DNA of 64,000 nucleotides from Clostridia bacterium (GTDB taxonomy: Bacteria; Bacillota; Clostridia; Oscillospirales; Acutalibacteraceae), in assembly GCA_900768075.1 (NCBI GenBank), contig CAAGBN010000061.1, positions 57,073 to 121,072 of the forward strand, given 5' to 3'. The notes under the pieces were generated by a model, which saw only the letters and a list, made by a program, of their open reading frames with translations, was not told where the DNA came from and did no database searches. Within the stretch, counting starts at the first letter, position 1; every line of letters starts with the position of its first letter. The position numbers and the translations under genes were made by a program. Of this stretch, positions 1-8,744 are shown piece after piece.

Positions 1-1
1 G

Positions 2-1990
2 CTTACTCTTGACGCTAAAACCACAAGCTATACCCTTACAGGTCTTTCAGCAGGCACAAACTATAAGGTTGCTATCTGTGCTTACTACGGCAATACCGAG
101 GGTGAAAAGTCAGAGCTTACAGTTTCAACTGCAAGCAACAACATTCAGTCAATCACCTTCACCAGCAGACCCTCATCTCTCAAGGTCGGCGGTACATATC
201 AGCTTGTTGTCAAGGTTACACCTGAAAGTGCTTCAAATAAAGCAGTTTCATTCTCATCAACTAACCCCTCTGTTGCAACTGTCAACAGCACAGGTCTTAT
301 CACAGCTGTCAAAGAGGGTACAACAACTATCAAGGCAGTGAGCAACGCTGACCCCAACAAGACTGTTTCGTTCTCTCTTACAGTAACAACTGCTCCCGAG
401 GAAAAGGTCAAGGTACAGTCTATCTCCCTTAAGTCAGAGATAACAATTTATGAGGGCGAGCTTCTTTCTCTCAATCCTGTTATCACACCCTCAAATGCAA
501 CTGATAAATCATACACCATTTCAGGTAAAGACTATTCATACTCATATAAGGAATTCGTTTTAGGCGGTCTTCTGGGTACAACCACAAAAACCGATGTATG
601 TAAATTCAGCGATTATATTGATATATATTCAAACCTTATCAAGGGTAAGAAAGCCTCAATCACTCCCAAATCAGATGAAGCTTTCTACTTCACCGTAACA
701 GTAACAACCAACGACGGCTCAAACAAGTCAGCTTCAACCAGAGTAAAAGTGCTTCCTAAAATGATTGATGTCAAGTATCTCGGCATGGAGGACCTCCCCT
801 GGTACTACGGCAACTCAGCACAGCTGACAGCTACTCTTCACTCTTCACTTGAAGAAACCTATAAGACCTCAGATATCCGCTTCAAATCAAGCGACACTTC
901 AATCGCTACAGTTGATAACAGCGGTCTCGTTACCTGTAAGGGCGCAGGCGATGTTACTATCACAGCCTATATTCCCAACACAGAATACAGCGGTACATAC
1001 ACACTCTACTCAAGAGGTGTTGTATCTGTAAGCAAGAACTATTATGAGAGCTGCAAGGTCGGCAAGACATATCAGCTTGACGCCCGCATTCTCCCCTCTG
1101 CAGACGGCGACGAAATAGTCTACTATTCAAACGATGAGAAAATTGCTACCGTTGATAACAACGGTCTCGTCACCTTCAAAACAAACGGCAAGGTTTCAAT
1201 TTCAGTGTTCACATCAGCTGACCCCTACAACTATAAAGAGGTATGGCTGACATCCGATACATTCACTAAGCCAAGCGGCACAACAGCTCAGCTTCTCAGT
1301 CAAATGAAGACAAGCGCAAACGCTGTAAAGACTCTGTCATATCTTCCCGCTATAACAAGATATGACAAGACAACAATGTCTAACTTCTCAACAACATCTT
1401 CAGACATTTCAGCTTCGGATCTTCAGAGCATCTTCAACAGCAAGCTCACGCCGAGAAATGTTTATCTTTCACCCGTTCCCGCTTCAAGCAGTGATTACAC
1501 AACTCTTAAATCAAAGTTCATTGACAATGTACCTGTAAGAGGCAAAAACTATATAATCGCTTCCGACCTTTCAGAAGCAGATGTCAAATCAATTACCGTA
1601 ACAGACAACGGAGACTATTACTACGAAATGAGTATGATTCTCAAGGATGAGAATATGTCTGCTCTTCCTGCACCATCAAACAGCACAAAGCACGGTAAGG
1701 TATTTGATATCCTTACAAGCGACTATATCAACTCATTCATAAACGAAATCAATAATACAGGTACTATTGAAATCAGCTATTCATCATTCTCACAGAAATA
1801 CTACAATTCAAAGCTGACACTTAAAATCAACAAGATAACAGGTAATCTTGAGTCCGCAAACTTTGATATGACTCTTGACGGCAGTGTTAAGGAGCTCAAA
1901 TTCAAATACGGCACCAAAACCTTTAATATGAATGTTTCCTTCACCTGCAACAATATCGTCAATATTGATTTTTCAGGCTATGACAACTAA
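2..1990 (+). CDS. Secreted/cell-surface FN3 and Big_2 protein, 5'-truncated by window edge
   Basis: The reading frame is open from the first bases, so the true start and any signal peptide lie left of the window; internal ATG/GTG codons such as 338 are not the start. The 662 visible residues begin with the end of a fibronectin type III-like domain (LTGLSAGTNYKVAI), followed by several bacterial Ig-like group 2 (Big_2) domains recognisable by VATVNSTGLITAVKEGT, IATVDNSGLVTCKGAGD and IATVDNNGLVTFKTNGK. The last roughly 240 residues are a different domain with alternating charged and aromatic beta-like strands that I do not recognise. Big_2 and FN3 modules are typical extracellular spacers, so a surface or secreted role is inferred. 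The gene ends at a strong terminator and is separate from rarA. Confidence 0.85.
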   Translation, partial: LTLDAKTTSYTLTGLSAGTNYKVAICAYYGNTEGEKSELTVSTASNNIQSITFTSRPSSLKVGGTYQLVVKVTPESASNKAVSFSSTNPSVATVNSTGLITAVKEGTTTIKAVSNADPNKTVSFSLTVTTAPEEKVKVQSISLKSEITIYEGELLSLNPVITPSNATDKSYTISGKDYSYSYKEFVLGGLLGTTTKTDVCKFSDYIDIYSNLIKGKKASITPKSDEAFYFTVTVTTNDGSNKSASTRVKVLPKMIDVKYLGMEDLPWYYGNSAQLTATLHSSLEETYKTSDIRFKSSDTSIATVDNSGLVTCKGAGDVTITAYIPNTEYSGTYTLYSRGVVSVSKNYYESCKVGKTYQLDARILPSADGDEIVYYSNDEKIATVDNNGLVTFKTNGKVSISVFTSADPYNYKEVWLTSDTFTKPSGTTAQLLSQMKTSANAVKTLSYLPAITRYDKTTMSNFSTTSSDISASDLQSIFNSKLTPRNVYLSPVPASSSDYTTLKSKFIDNVPVRGKNYIIASDLSEADVKSITVTDNGDYYYEMSMILKDENMSALPAPSNSTKHGKVFDILTSDYINSFINEINNTGTIEISYSSFSQKYYNSKLTLKINKITGNLESANFDMTLDGSVKELKFKYGTKTFNMNVSFTCNNIVNIDFSGYDN

Positions 1991-1994
1991 CCTT

Positions 1995-2024
1995 AAAGAG
2001 AGCAGTCAATCTGCTCTCTTTTTT
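1995..2024 (+). terminator. Rho-independent terminator of the FN3/Big_2 gene
   Basis: Perfect stem GAGAGCAG/CTGCTCTC with a 5-base loop, extended by A-T pairs and followed by a T run, starting 4 bases after the stop codon. Confidence 0.9.
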
Positions 2025-2027
2025 CTA

Positions 2028-2056
2028 TTTACATAAGGCTTTTTTTATGATAGAAT
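2028..2056 (+). promoter_or_regulatory. Sigma-A-type promoter for rarA
   Basis: TTTACA, 17-base spacer, TAGAAT, directly after the upstream terminator and about 30 bases before the rarA start. Confidence 0.7.
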
Positions 2057-2085
2057 AGTCAGGATGAAAAGAAGGTGACAAAAAA

Positions 2086-3351
2086 ATGAAAGCACCCTTA
2101 GCGGATAGAATAAGACCTCAGAGCATTGACGATATCGTAGGCCAGAAGCACCTTTTAGGTCAGGGTAAGGCTCTGAGAAATATCATAGAGTCAGGCGACC
2201 TGCCCAACCTTATCTTCTACGGCCCGTCAGGCATCGGCAAGACTACTCTTGCATCGATTATCGCCCTTAAGACCAACAGAAAATTCCACAAGCTCAACGG
2301 CACCTCGGCTTCAACTGCCGATATCAAGGCAATCGTTGCAGAGCTTGACACATTAGCCGCACCCAACGGCATATTGCTGTATCTTGACGAGATTCAGTAC
2401 TTCAACAAAAAACAGCAGCAGACGCTTCTTGATTATATTGAGAGAGGCGAAATTACTCTTATAGCCTCCACCACAGAAAATCCCTACTTCTACATTCACG
2501 GTGCAATCTTAAGCAGATGCACTGTATTTGAGTTCAAGAGCGTTGAGGCTGAGGATATTATCCCTGCGGTGAAAAGAGCTTTCGGCATACTTGAAAAGGA
2601 CAGAAACTGCACCATAATAGCCGACGATGAGGTGCTTCTTCATATTGCACGCTCCTGCGGAGGAGATGTGAGAAAAGCTATGAATTCAGCCGAGCTTTGT
2701 GTCCTCAGCACCCTGCCCGATGATGAGGGTCAGGTTATTATAACCAAAGAAAAAGCAAATGAGCTGACTCAGAAAAGCGCTATGAAATATGACCGTGAGG
2801 GTGACGAGCATTACGATATACTCTCAGCCTTTCAGAAGAGTATGCGAGGCTCAGATGCCAATGCAGCACTTCACTATCTTGCAAGACTTCTTGAAGCAGG
2901 TGATTTGCCCTCAGCAACGAGACGTCTTATGGTCTGTGCCGCTGAAGATGTAGGCCTTGCTTACCCGATGATAATACCCATAGTCAAGTCAGCTGTGGAT
3001 ATGGCACTTATGGTGGGACTTCCCGAGGCGAGAATTCCTCTTGCGGATGCGGTTGTGCTTGTATGCAACTCACCTAAATCCAACTCCGCATATAAGGCTT
3101 ATGATGCGGCAGCAGCCGATATCAGAATGGGCAAAAGCGGACCTATTCCCCGTCAGCTTCAGAATATGCACTATGACGGCGAGGACAATCAGAACAAGGG
3201 TCAGTTTTATCAGTATCCTCACGACTATCCTTATCATTATGTCTCTCAGCAGTATTTGCCTGATGTGCTGAAAAATAAGACTTATTATGAATTCGGAGAC
3301 AACAAGACAGAGCAAGCCGCAAAAGAATACTGGGATAAGATTAAGAAATAA
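2086..3351 (+). CDS. rarA: Replication-associated recombination protein A (RarA/MgsA), AAA+ ATPase
   Basis: 421 residues, the usual family length. RarA is a clamp-loader-like AAA+ ATPase acting at stalled replication forks and single-strand DNA gaps. Visible: Walker A GPSGIGKT at residues 46-53, Walker B LLYLDEIQ near residue 100, sensor-1 region TLIASTTENPYF with the arginine finger SRC, then the helical tetramerisation region ending in the family-typical YPHDYPYHYVSQQYLP. The start is supported by AAGGTG 8 bases upstream. It is a monocistronic gene between its own promoter and a bidirectional terminator. Nothing odd in the sequence. Confidence 0.95.
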   Translation: MKAPLADRIRPQSIDDIVGQKHLLGQGKALRNIIESGDLPNLIFYGPSGIGKTTLASIIALKTNRKFHKLNGTSASTADIKAIVAELDTLAAPNGILLYLDEIQYFNKKQQQTLLDYIERGEITLIASTTENPYFYIHGAILSRCTVFEFKSVEAEDIIPAVKRAFGILEKDRNCTIIADDEVLLHIARSCGGDVRKAMNSAELCVLSTLPDDEGQVIITKEKANELTQKSAMKYDREGDEHYDILSAFQKSMRGSDANAALHYLARLLEAGDLPSATRRLMVCAAEDVGLAYPMIIPIVKSAVDMALMVGLPEARIPLADAVVLVCNSPKSNSAYKAYDAAAADIRMGKSGPIPRQLQNMHYDGEDNQNKGQFYQYPHDYPYHYVSQQYLPDVLKNKTYYEFGDNKTEQAAKEYWDKIKK

Positions 3352-3352
3352 C

Positions 3353-3408
3353 ATCGCGTTTTTGATTACTTTTTCCGCGATAGGAAAAAGTAATGCCCGA
3401 CCGGCAAG
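3353..3408 (+). repeat. Palindromic 3'-end element, family 1, copy 1
   Basis: About 55 bases starting ATCGCGTTTTTGATT two bases after the rarA stop, with a perfect 12-bp stem (3365-3376 with 3383-3394) around the loop GCGATA, then TGCCCGACCGGCAAG. Four more copies occur at 16795, 24482, 27375 and 62311. All lie downstream of a gene and in the same orientation relative to it. Confidence 0.85.
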
Positions 3409-3424
3409 GTCAATATAAAAAAAC

Positions 3425-3455
3425 AAAGTAGCAGATTTTCGTCTGCTACTTTTTA
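3425..3455. terminator. Bidirectional terminator between rarA and traX-like gene
   Basis: Stem AAAGTAGCAGA/TCTGCTACTTT with a TTTTCG loop. T run on the + side, A run before it serving the - strand gene that ends 10 bases away. Confidence 0.85.
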
Positions 3456-3464
3456 TATATGCAA

Positions 3465-4208
3465 TTAACCAATAAACTGAATATACCCGATAATAAAAAG
3501 ATGTAAAGGATAGTATATGTAAAAAAACCATTTCATAATTTTATTTATTTTCGGATTACTGCCTCGCTGTCCGTTATACATCATAATAACAGGCACTGAC
3601 AACACAACTGCCATTTGTATAAGTCCGTAAAGCTTATCAAGCGCAAAGAAATATACAACCGAATAGATGCCTACATAGAAAATCATCCATAACATCTGCT
3701 TTTTAAAGTCGCCTCTGTTTGTGCCGATTGCAAGAATGCAAAGACTCGCTATACAGCTCCAATCACTCGGGAACGTAATAACACAGATAAGCAGAATAAA
3801 AAGAGCTTTTACACTCATCTTCATCTTTTCACTGTCAGCAACACGAAGCATTACAAGACCCCAGGCAAGAGGCCACATAACGCTTGTCTGATTTAAAATA
3901 TTCCCCGTGTAAAAAGGGATAAAGGATTGCCAGCCGATATAATCCGAAGATGCAAATATATAGGCAAAATGCGATATAAAAGAAAATGCAAACAAACGCA
4001 TAGTATATTTGTTTATATTCTTCGTATAGTAATAGCCCTCTGCTATCAGATAGCACATTATGGGACAAGTCAGTCTGCCGATTATATGCAGTATAACAGG
4101 AATAACGCCCTCATCATATCCGGGATAAAGAAGCCAGGCAATATGATCTATAGTCATTGCAGCAATAGCAATAAGCTTTATCTGATTAGAATCCAATACT
4201 TTCTTCAT
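3465..4208 (-). CDS. TraX-family integral membrane protein
   Basis: 247 residues, almost entirely hydrophobic with about 7-8 predicted membrane spans. The N-terminus LDSNQIKLIAIAAMTIDHIA and the block IIGRLTCPIMCYLIAEGYYYTKN match the TraX family pattern (membrane acyltransferase-like proteins named after the F-plasmid pilin acetylase). Chromosomal TraX homologues are common in Firmicutes and their substrate is mostly unknown, so pilin acetylation should not be assumed; no conjugation or pilus gene is nearby. Start supported by GGAG 5 bases upstream. Own promoter at 4241-4269. Confidence 0.8.
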   Translation of the reverse strand: MKKVLDSNQIKLIAIAAMTIDHIAWLLYPGYDEGVIPVILHIIGRLTCPIMCYLIAEGYYYTKNINKYTMRLFAFSFISHFAYIFASSDYIGWQSFIPFYTGNILNQTSVMWPLAWGLVMLRVADSEKMKMSVKALFILLICVITFPSDWSCIASLCILAIGTNRGDFKKQMLWMIFYVGIYSVVYFFALDKLYGLIQMAVVLSVPVIMMYNGQRGSNPKINKIMKWFFYIYYPLHLFIIGYIQFIG

Positions 4209-4240
4209 AACCGCTCCGTCAATTTATTTTTTCTGAGGTC

Positions 4241-4269
4241 ATTATAACACAAATCAGAAGCAACATCAA
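4241..4269 (-). promoter_or_regulatory. Promoter for the traX-like gene
   Basis: On the - strand TTGATG, 17-base spacer, TATAAT, about 35 bases upstream of the start. Confidence 0.6.
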
Positions 4270-4292
4270 CACTACACAGGCAGGATAAAATC

Positions 4293-4320
4293 AAAGGACA
4301 CGGGTTGTTTCCCCGCGTCC
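4293..4320 (-). terminator. Terminator hairpin, GGACGCGGG family
   Basis: On the - strand GGACGCGGG...CCCGTGTCC followed by TTTGATTTT. One pair is G-U on the - strand but A-C on the + strand, so it is built to fold in the - transcript. It is the second of two hairpins behind the 4367-4819 gene. Related stems lie at 4922 and 62387. Confidence 0.65.
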
Positions 4321-4334
4321 CGATAAAGAAAATA

Positions 4335-4361
4335 AAGCAGCAGACCTTAAATCTGCTGCTT
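4335..4361 (-). terminator. Terminator of the small membrane protein gene
   Basis: Stem AAGCAGCAGA/TCTGCTGCTT (10 bp) six bases after the stop codon, followed on the - strand by TATTTTCTTT. Confidence 0.8.
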
Positions 4362-4366
4362 GTCTG

Positions 4367-4819
4367 TTATTGATTTACCACCTCTTGGATTTTCTCTGAT
4401 ACGCTTTCTTCAAGCTTTATCTTCTTGCTGTTTCTGAGTGAGCGGATATAACCGTTTTTTCTCCACTCTATCAAAGCCGCAGGAAGCAGGAAGTAAAACA
4501 GTGCAATCAAAGAGCTTGTCATATCCTCTCCGGGCATCATACACGAACACACAGCCACACCGAAGAAATATACAAGTATTCTGCTTATTAATTTAGTGGA
4601 AGATAAAAACTTACAGATAGTCAATGAGCTGTTTTTTATAACAGGATTACTGCAGATTTCTGCTATTGCGGGAACAAGCAGATATAAAGAGAGTAAGGGA
4701 AGCTCAGCGAATAAGCCTGCTTCTTTTGTGGATATAAGTGAAAAGACTATCACAGCAAGAACTATAAGTATCCAGCTTATAACCTTGATTCCTTTTATAA
4801 ATTTAATAACCGATTTCAT
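4367..4819 (-). CDS. Small hypothetical membrane protein
   Basis: 150 residues, not recognised as a family. Four hydrophobic segments are visible (about residues 11-30, 38-52, 78-96, 101-117) followed by a charged cytoplasmic-looking tail rich in Lys and Glu (KKIKLEESVSEKIQEVVNQ). The start is supported by AGGAG 8 bases upstream and by a well-formed promoter. It is a single-gene unit bounded by tandem terminators downstream. No functional clue from neighbours. Confidence 0.75.
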   Translation of the reverse strand: MKSVIKFIKGIKVISWILIVLAVIVFSLISTKEAGLFAELPLLSLYLLVPAIAEICSNPVIKNSSLTICKFLSSTKLISRILVYFFGVAVCSCMMPGEDMTSSLIALFYFLLPAALIEWRKNGYIRSLRNSKKIKLEESVSEKIQEVVNQ

Positions 4820-4851
4820 TTTAACTTTCTCCTGTCAAAGGTGCTATTACC

Positions 4852-4880
4852 ATTCTATACCTCTGAAAACTATTTGTCAA
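4852..4880 (-). promoter_or_regulatory. Near-consensus promoter for the 4367-4819 gene
   Basis: On the - strand TTGACA, exactly 17 bases, TAGAAT, about 35 bases before the ATG. Confidence 0.8.
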
Positions 4881-4921
4881 CAAAAAATACAGTTTGTTAA
4901 CACAACGGCTCCCTATTATAT

Positions 4922-4958
4922 AAAAAGGACACGGATGTCGGCGTACCCGTGCCCTTTT
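4922..4958 (-). terminator. Terminator of the xpt-BMP transporter operon
   Basis: On the - strand GGGCACGG...CCGTGTCC with one G-U pair followed by TTTTTA, located 17 bases after the last permease gene. Related in sequence to the hairpins at 4293 and 62387. Confidence 0.8.
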
Positions 4959-4974
4959 ATAAATGAAGTTGTTT

Positions 4975-5952
4975 TTATCTCTCTTCTCTGAAATAGGGCA
5001 AACCGAGACTCGCAGGAGGTTGATTTTCCTTTTTCTTCATAAGACTTGTTGTGATAAGAATAACAATAGTTACAATATAAGGAAGCATCTTGAAGATTTC
5101 CTTTGTGGCACTTGTAAGCCCGGGCACAAAAATTTCTGCAATATAAAGACCACCGAAAAGGAATGCACCGAGGACTGCAAGGTTAGGCTTCCACACAACG
5201 AAGATAACAAGAGCTACCGCAAGCCAGCCTCTGTCACCGAAGGACTGTGTATCCCACAGACCGTTTGAATAGTCAACGGCATAGTAAAGGCCGCCGAGCC
5301 CTGCAATAACACCGCCAAGGCAGGTTGCAACATATTTGTATCTTGTTACGTTGATACCTGCGGCATCTGCTGTAGCAGGATTTTCACCTACTGCTCTGAG
5401 AGAAAGTCCGATTCTTGTCTTCTTGAGCACATACCATGAAATTATAGCGATTGCGATTGCAATATAAAACATACAGCCGTGTGAGAAGAAGATTGTGCCT
5501 ATAGCACCAAGCTTATCATAAAAAGGCACAAGAGGCATTTTATACGCTGCGGCTGTGGCAGGAATTGAGTTATTTGTAATGCCGAGAATTGTTGAAATTG
5601 AGCCGCCGTAGAAGTTACCGAGACCTGAGCCGAAAATTGTAAGAGCAAGACCTGTAACATTCTGATTTGCACGAAGTGTTACTGTAAGGAAGCAGTAAAT
5701 AAGTGAAAGAATGAGTGAGCAGCTCACAGAGCAAAGCATTGACACAAGAAGACCCACAAAGCCGTTGGGAGTCGGTGTTGAATTTTCATAAGCCAGAGCA
5801 CCGACAATACCTGCAACACCGCCGCTTATCATTATACCGGGGATACCGAGATTCAGGTTACCGCTTTTTTCGTTGAGAATTTCACCATTTGAGCCGAAAA
5901 GCAAGGGCAGACCCTGAGCTACTGCTCGTGAGAGAATATATGCAAAATCCAT
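4975..5952 (-). CDS. BMP-type nucleoside ABC transporter permease (second)
   Basis: 325 residues from the ATG at 5952 (MDFAYILSRAV), preferred over an upstream extension because AGGAGGG lies 9 bases before it. Polytopic, about 8-9 spans, of the branched-chain/ribose-type permease family (BPD_transp_2) that pairs with BMP lipoproteins; motifs include GEILNEKSGNLNLG near the N-terminus and AVGENPATADAAGINV, the EAA-like coupling loop. Last gene of the operon; the upstream permease gene stops 1 base before this start and the ribosome site lies within its end, so the two are translationally coupled. Confidence 0.9.
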   Translation of the reverse strand: MDFAYILSRAVAQGLPLLFGSNGEILNEKSGNLNLGIPGIMISGGVAGIVGALAYENSTPTPNGFVGLLVSMLCSVSCSLILSLIYCFLTVTLRANQNVTGLALTIFGSGLGNFYGGSISTILGITNNSIPATAAAYKMPLVPFYDKLGAIGTIFFSHGCMFYIAIAIAIISWYVLKKTRIGLSLRAVGENPATADAAGINVTRYKYVATCLGGVIAGLGGLYYAVDYSNGLWDTQSFGDRGWLAVALVIFVVWKPNLAVLGAFLFGGLYIAEIFVPGLTSATKEIFKMLPYIVTIVILITTSLMKKKENQPPASLGLPYFREER

Positions 5953-5953
5953 A

Positions 5954-7048
5954 TTATTTGCCCTCCTTTGCTCTTTTGTTGAAGATAACTCTGTAATTGA
6001 TGAAGAATTCACTTGCAAGGATAATAAACAGTGCTACGCCTACAACAACGTCTGATGCAAAATCGTTAAGGTTGCAGGAGGATGCAATCTTCGCAGTACC
6101 GATATCAAGGAATGAAACGAAGAAAGATGTGATAACCATTGTAAGAGGATTAAGCTTTGCAAGCCACGCTACGATAATAGCCGTAAAGCCGTTACCGCCG
6201 ACGATATCACTCTTTACCAGGTGGTGAGTACCGCTGACAAGCAGGAAGCCTGCAAGACCGCAGAGAGCACCTGAAAGAGCCATAGTTCTCACTATAACCT
6301 TATTAACATTGATACCGATATATCTTGCAGTGTTTTCGCTTTCACCTACAACAGCGATTTCATAGCCCTGCTTTGAGTATTTCATATAAATATAGGATAA
6401 AACTGTGATAACAAGAATAATCACAATGCTCCAGCCGTAGTCAACACCGAAAAGCTGAGGAAGCTTACCTGTTGTGAGAGTTGACATAACGCCTGCGCCC
6501 TTCTGCTTTTCCCAAAGGACAACGAAGAACTTGACAAGCTGAATTGCAACATAGTTCATCATAAGGGTAAAGAGTGTTTCGTTGGCACGGATTTTAGCCT
6601 TGAAATAACCTGGAATAACGCCCCAGATTGCACCTGAAACAACACTTGCAACAAACATCAGAAGTAGAAGAAGTGCAACAGGCAAATCAGGACAAAGCTT
6701 AACAACTATACAGGATGCCAGAGCACCTACAAGAGCCTGACCCTCTGCACCGATGTTCCAGAATCTCATCTTGAAGGCAGGTGCTAGAGCAACTGCAAGA
6801 CAAAGCAGTGCGCAGGTATCTCTTGCTGTAATTTTAATACGTCTTGCTGTACCGAAGGCACCTTCGATCATTTCACTGTAAACCTCACCGAAGGAAACCT
6901 TACCGCTTGTAATAAGAATAAGAGTAATGCCACAAGCTAAGAGAGCAAGAATAACGCTTGCCGCTCTGATGCCGTATGAAAGCTTTGTGCTGATATCAGT
7001 ACGCTTGGCAATTCTTATCAGGGGTTCTTTTGCTGTTTTCACCTTCAC
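5954..7048 (-). CDS. BMP-type nucleoside ABC transporter permease (first)
   Basis: 364 residues starting at GTG (7046-7048), which overlaps the TGA of the ATPase gene in the 4-base string GTGA, with AGGAGGG about 10 bases upstream. Polytopic, BPD_transp_2 family; FWNIGAEGQALVGAL and AVVGESENTARYIGINV are the conserved family blocks, the second being the cytoplasmic coupling loop that docks with the ATPase. Forms a heterodimeric channel with the next gene's product by analogy with B. subtilis NupPQ/YufPQ systems. Confidence 0.9.
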   Translation of the reverse strand: MKVKTAKEPLIRIAKRTDISTKLSYGIRAASVILALLACGITLILITSGKVSFGEVYSEMIEGAFGTARRIKITARDTCALLCLAVALAPAFKMRFWNIGAEGQALVGALASCIVVKLCPDLPVALLLLLMFVASVVSGAIWGVIPGYFKAKIRANETLFTLMMNYVAIQLVKFFVVLWEKQKGAGVMSTLTTGKLPQLFGVDYGWSIVIILVITVLSYIYMKYSKQGYEIAVVGESENTARYIGINVNKVIVRTMALSGALCGLAGFLLVSGTHHLVKSDIVGGNGFTAIIVAWLAKLNPLTMVITSFFVSFLDIGTAKIASSCNLNDFASDVVVGVALFIILASEFFINYRVIFNKRAKEGK

Positions 7049-8592
7049 TGTGCATCACCCTCCTTTTCGTTTTCTGCAGGAAGACCTGTCATCATCATAC
7101 CGATGCCTTCCTTGGTTGCTTTCTTACCGTCTACTATACCGCTTATCTGACCGTGGCAGATAACGAGAATTCTGTCGCAAAGCTCAAGAAGCACGTCAAG
7201 GTCTTCGCCGACGAAAATAACGGCTGTACCGCCCTCTTTCTGAGCGTTGAGAAGATTATAAATAAGATATGATGAGTTGATATCGAGACCTCTTACGGGG
7301 TACGCTGCCATAAATACTGTGGGTGCAGCTGCAATTTCACGGCCTACGAGTACCTTCTGAATGTTGCCGCCTGAGAGCTTTCTGATAGGCGTTTCAGTGC
7401 CGGGAGTAACAACCTCAAGCTCCTTGATAATTTTATCTGCAAGGTCCTTGGGAGCCTTTCTCTGAAGGAAAACACCCTTGCCTCCCTTATAGGAGCGAAG
7501 CATCATATTGTCGGTGATGCCCATTGAGCCCACAAGACCCATACCAAGTCTGTCCTCGGGCACGAATGAAAGACGTACACCTAAATCTCTTATCTGAAGA
7601 GGTGTCTTGTTGCGAAGGTCTTCTTCCTTGCCTGTTCTCGGATCGCGGTAAATAATTGAACCGCTCTTGAGATGCTGAAGACCTGCAATAGCCTCAAGAA
7701 GCTCCTTCTGACCACTGCCTGCGATACCTGCAATACCGAGGATTTCACCTGATCTTGCAGTAAAGGATACGTTCTTGAGAAGCTGAACGCCCTCTTTGTT
7801 TGTAACAGACACATTAGTCAGCACAAGTCTGTCCTCACAGTCGTGGGGGTCGTTTCTTTCAATGTTGAGAGAAACCTTCTTGCCCACCATCATTTCTGTA
7901 AGGGACTGCTCTGTTGCATCCTTGGTTTCAACTGTGCCGATATATTCACCCTTACGAAGCACTGAAACCTTATCTGAAAGTGAAAGCACCTCATTGAGCT
8001 TATGGGTAATGATAATAATTGACTTGCCGTCATCTCTCATATTGCGAAGAATATTGAAGAGGTTTTCGGTCTCTTTCGGTGTAAGTACCGCTGTAGGCTC
8101 GTCAAGAATAAGAATCTGTGCACCTCTGTAGATAACCTTGATGATTTCTACAGTCTGCTTTTCTGATACGGACATCTCATAAATCTTCTTCATAGGATCA
8201 ATATTGAAGCCGTACATATCGCAGATTTCTTTTATTTTCTGAGCACTCTTTTTGATGTTGAGCTTACCCTCACCCTTAAGGCCGAGAATAACATTCTCTG
8301 TTACAGTGAGAATATCAACAAGCTTGAAGTGCTGATGAATCATACCGATTTTGTAAGCGAAGGCGTCTTTGGGAGACTGGATGGATGCTTCCTTTCCGTC
8401 AACAAAAATCTGACCCTCGTCAGGGTGATAGATGCCCGAAAGCATATTCATAAGAGTTGTCTTACCGCTTCCGTTTTCACCTAAGATTGAAAGGATTTCG
8501 CCTTTGTTTACGGTCATGGAAATATTCTTGTTGGCCGTTATACTGCCGAAACGCTTGGTGATTCCTTTGAGTTCAATAGCCGCATTTGACAT
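7045..8592 (-). CDS. Double-domain ABC transporter ATPase of the BMP/nucleoside system
   Basis: 515 residues with two ABC cassettes. First: Walker A GENGSGKTT at 38-46, signature-like MSVSEKQ, Walker B ILILDEPTAVLTPKE. Second: degenerate Walker A GIAGSGQKE, intact signature LSGGNIQKV, Walker B region AAYPVRGLDINS. Degeneracy of the second Walker A is usual in this sugar/nucleoside importer class. The switch-site variant YPVRGLD in place of the common QPTRGLD is seen directly; its effect is unknown. Strong GGAGGT upstream of the ATG. A hairpin in front of the gene should lower its expression relative to the lipoprotein. Confidence 0.93.
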   Translation of the reverse strand: MSNAAIELKGITKRFGSITANKNISMTVNKGEILSILGENGSGKTTLMNMLSGIYHPDEGQIFVDGKEASIQSPKDAFAYKIGMIHQHFKLVDILTVTENVILGLKGEGKLNIKKSAQKIKEICDMYGFNIDPMKKIYEMSVSEKQTVEIIKVIYRGAQILILDEPTAVLTPKETENLFNILRNMRDDGKSIIIITHKLNEVLSLSDKVSVLRKGEYIGTVETKDATEQSLTEMMVGKKVSLNIERNDPHDCEDRLVLTNVSVTNKEGVQLLKNVSFTARSGEILGIAGIAGSGQKELLEAIAGLQHLKSGSIIYRDPRTGKEEDLRNKTPLQIRDLGVRLSFVPEDRLGMGLVGSMGITDNMMLRSYKGGKGVFLQRKAPKDLADKIIKELEVVTPGTETPIRKLSGGNIQKVLVGREIAAAPTVFMAAYPVRGLDINSSYLIYNLLNAQKEGGTAVIFVGEDLDVLLELCDRILVICHGQISGIVDGKKATKEGIGMMMTGLPAENEKEGDAQ

Positions 8593-8683
8593 TCGTTTTT
8601 CTACCTCCGTTCAAATATTAGCTTTGTTCATTCACAGAAAAAGCAGATTTCACCGCCTCTTTTGTCAGTGAGCAAGGCCCCTC

Positions 8684-8726
8684 TAAAAACAACCATTAGC
8701 GGAGTGACCTGCACTCCGCTATGGTT
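8684..8726 (-). terminator. Attenuating terminator between BMP lipoprotein gene and ATPase gene
   Basis: Stem AACCAT.AGCGGAGT with ACTCCGCT.ATGGTT (one bulge), followed on the - strand by GTTTTTAG. Located within the operon, so partial read-through is expected: more binding protein than transporter core, a common arrangement for ABC importers. Confidence 0.75.
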
Positions 8727-8744
8727 AATAGTTGTTATACGAAA

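Noticed and set aside
338..1990. GTG at 338 as the start of the first gene
   Set aside because: The frame and recognisable FN3/Big_2 sequence continue to the window edge and there is no ribosome site.
3465..4208. Conjugative element marked by TraX
   Set aside because: No relaxase, type IV secretion, integrase or att-like repeats nearby; chromosomal TraX-like proteins are common.
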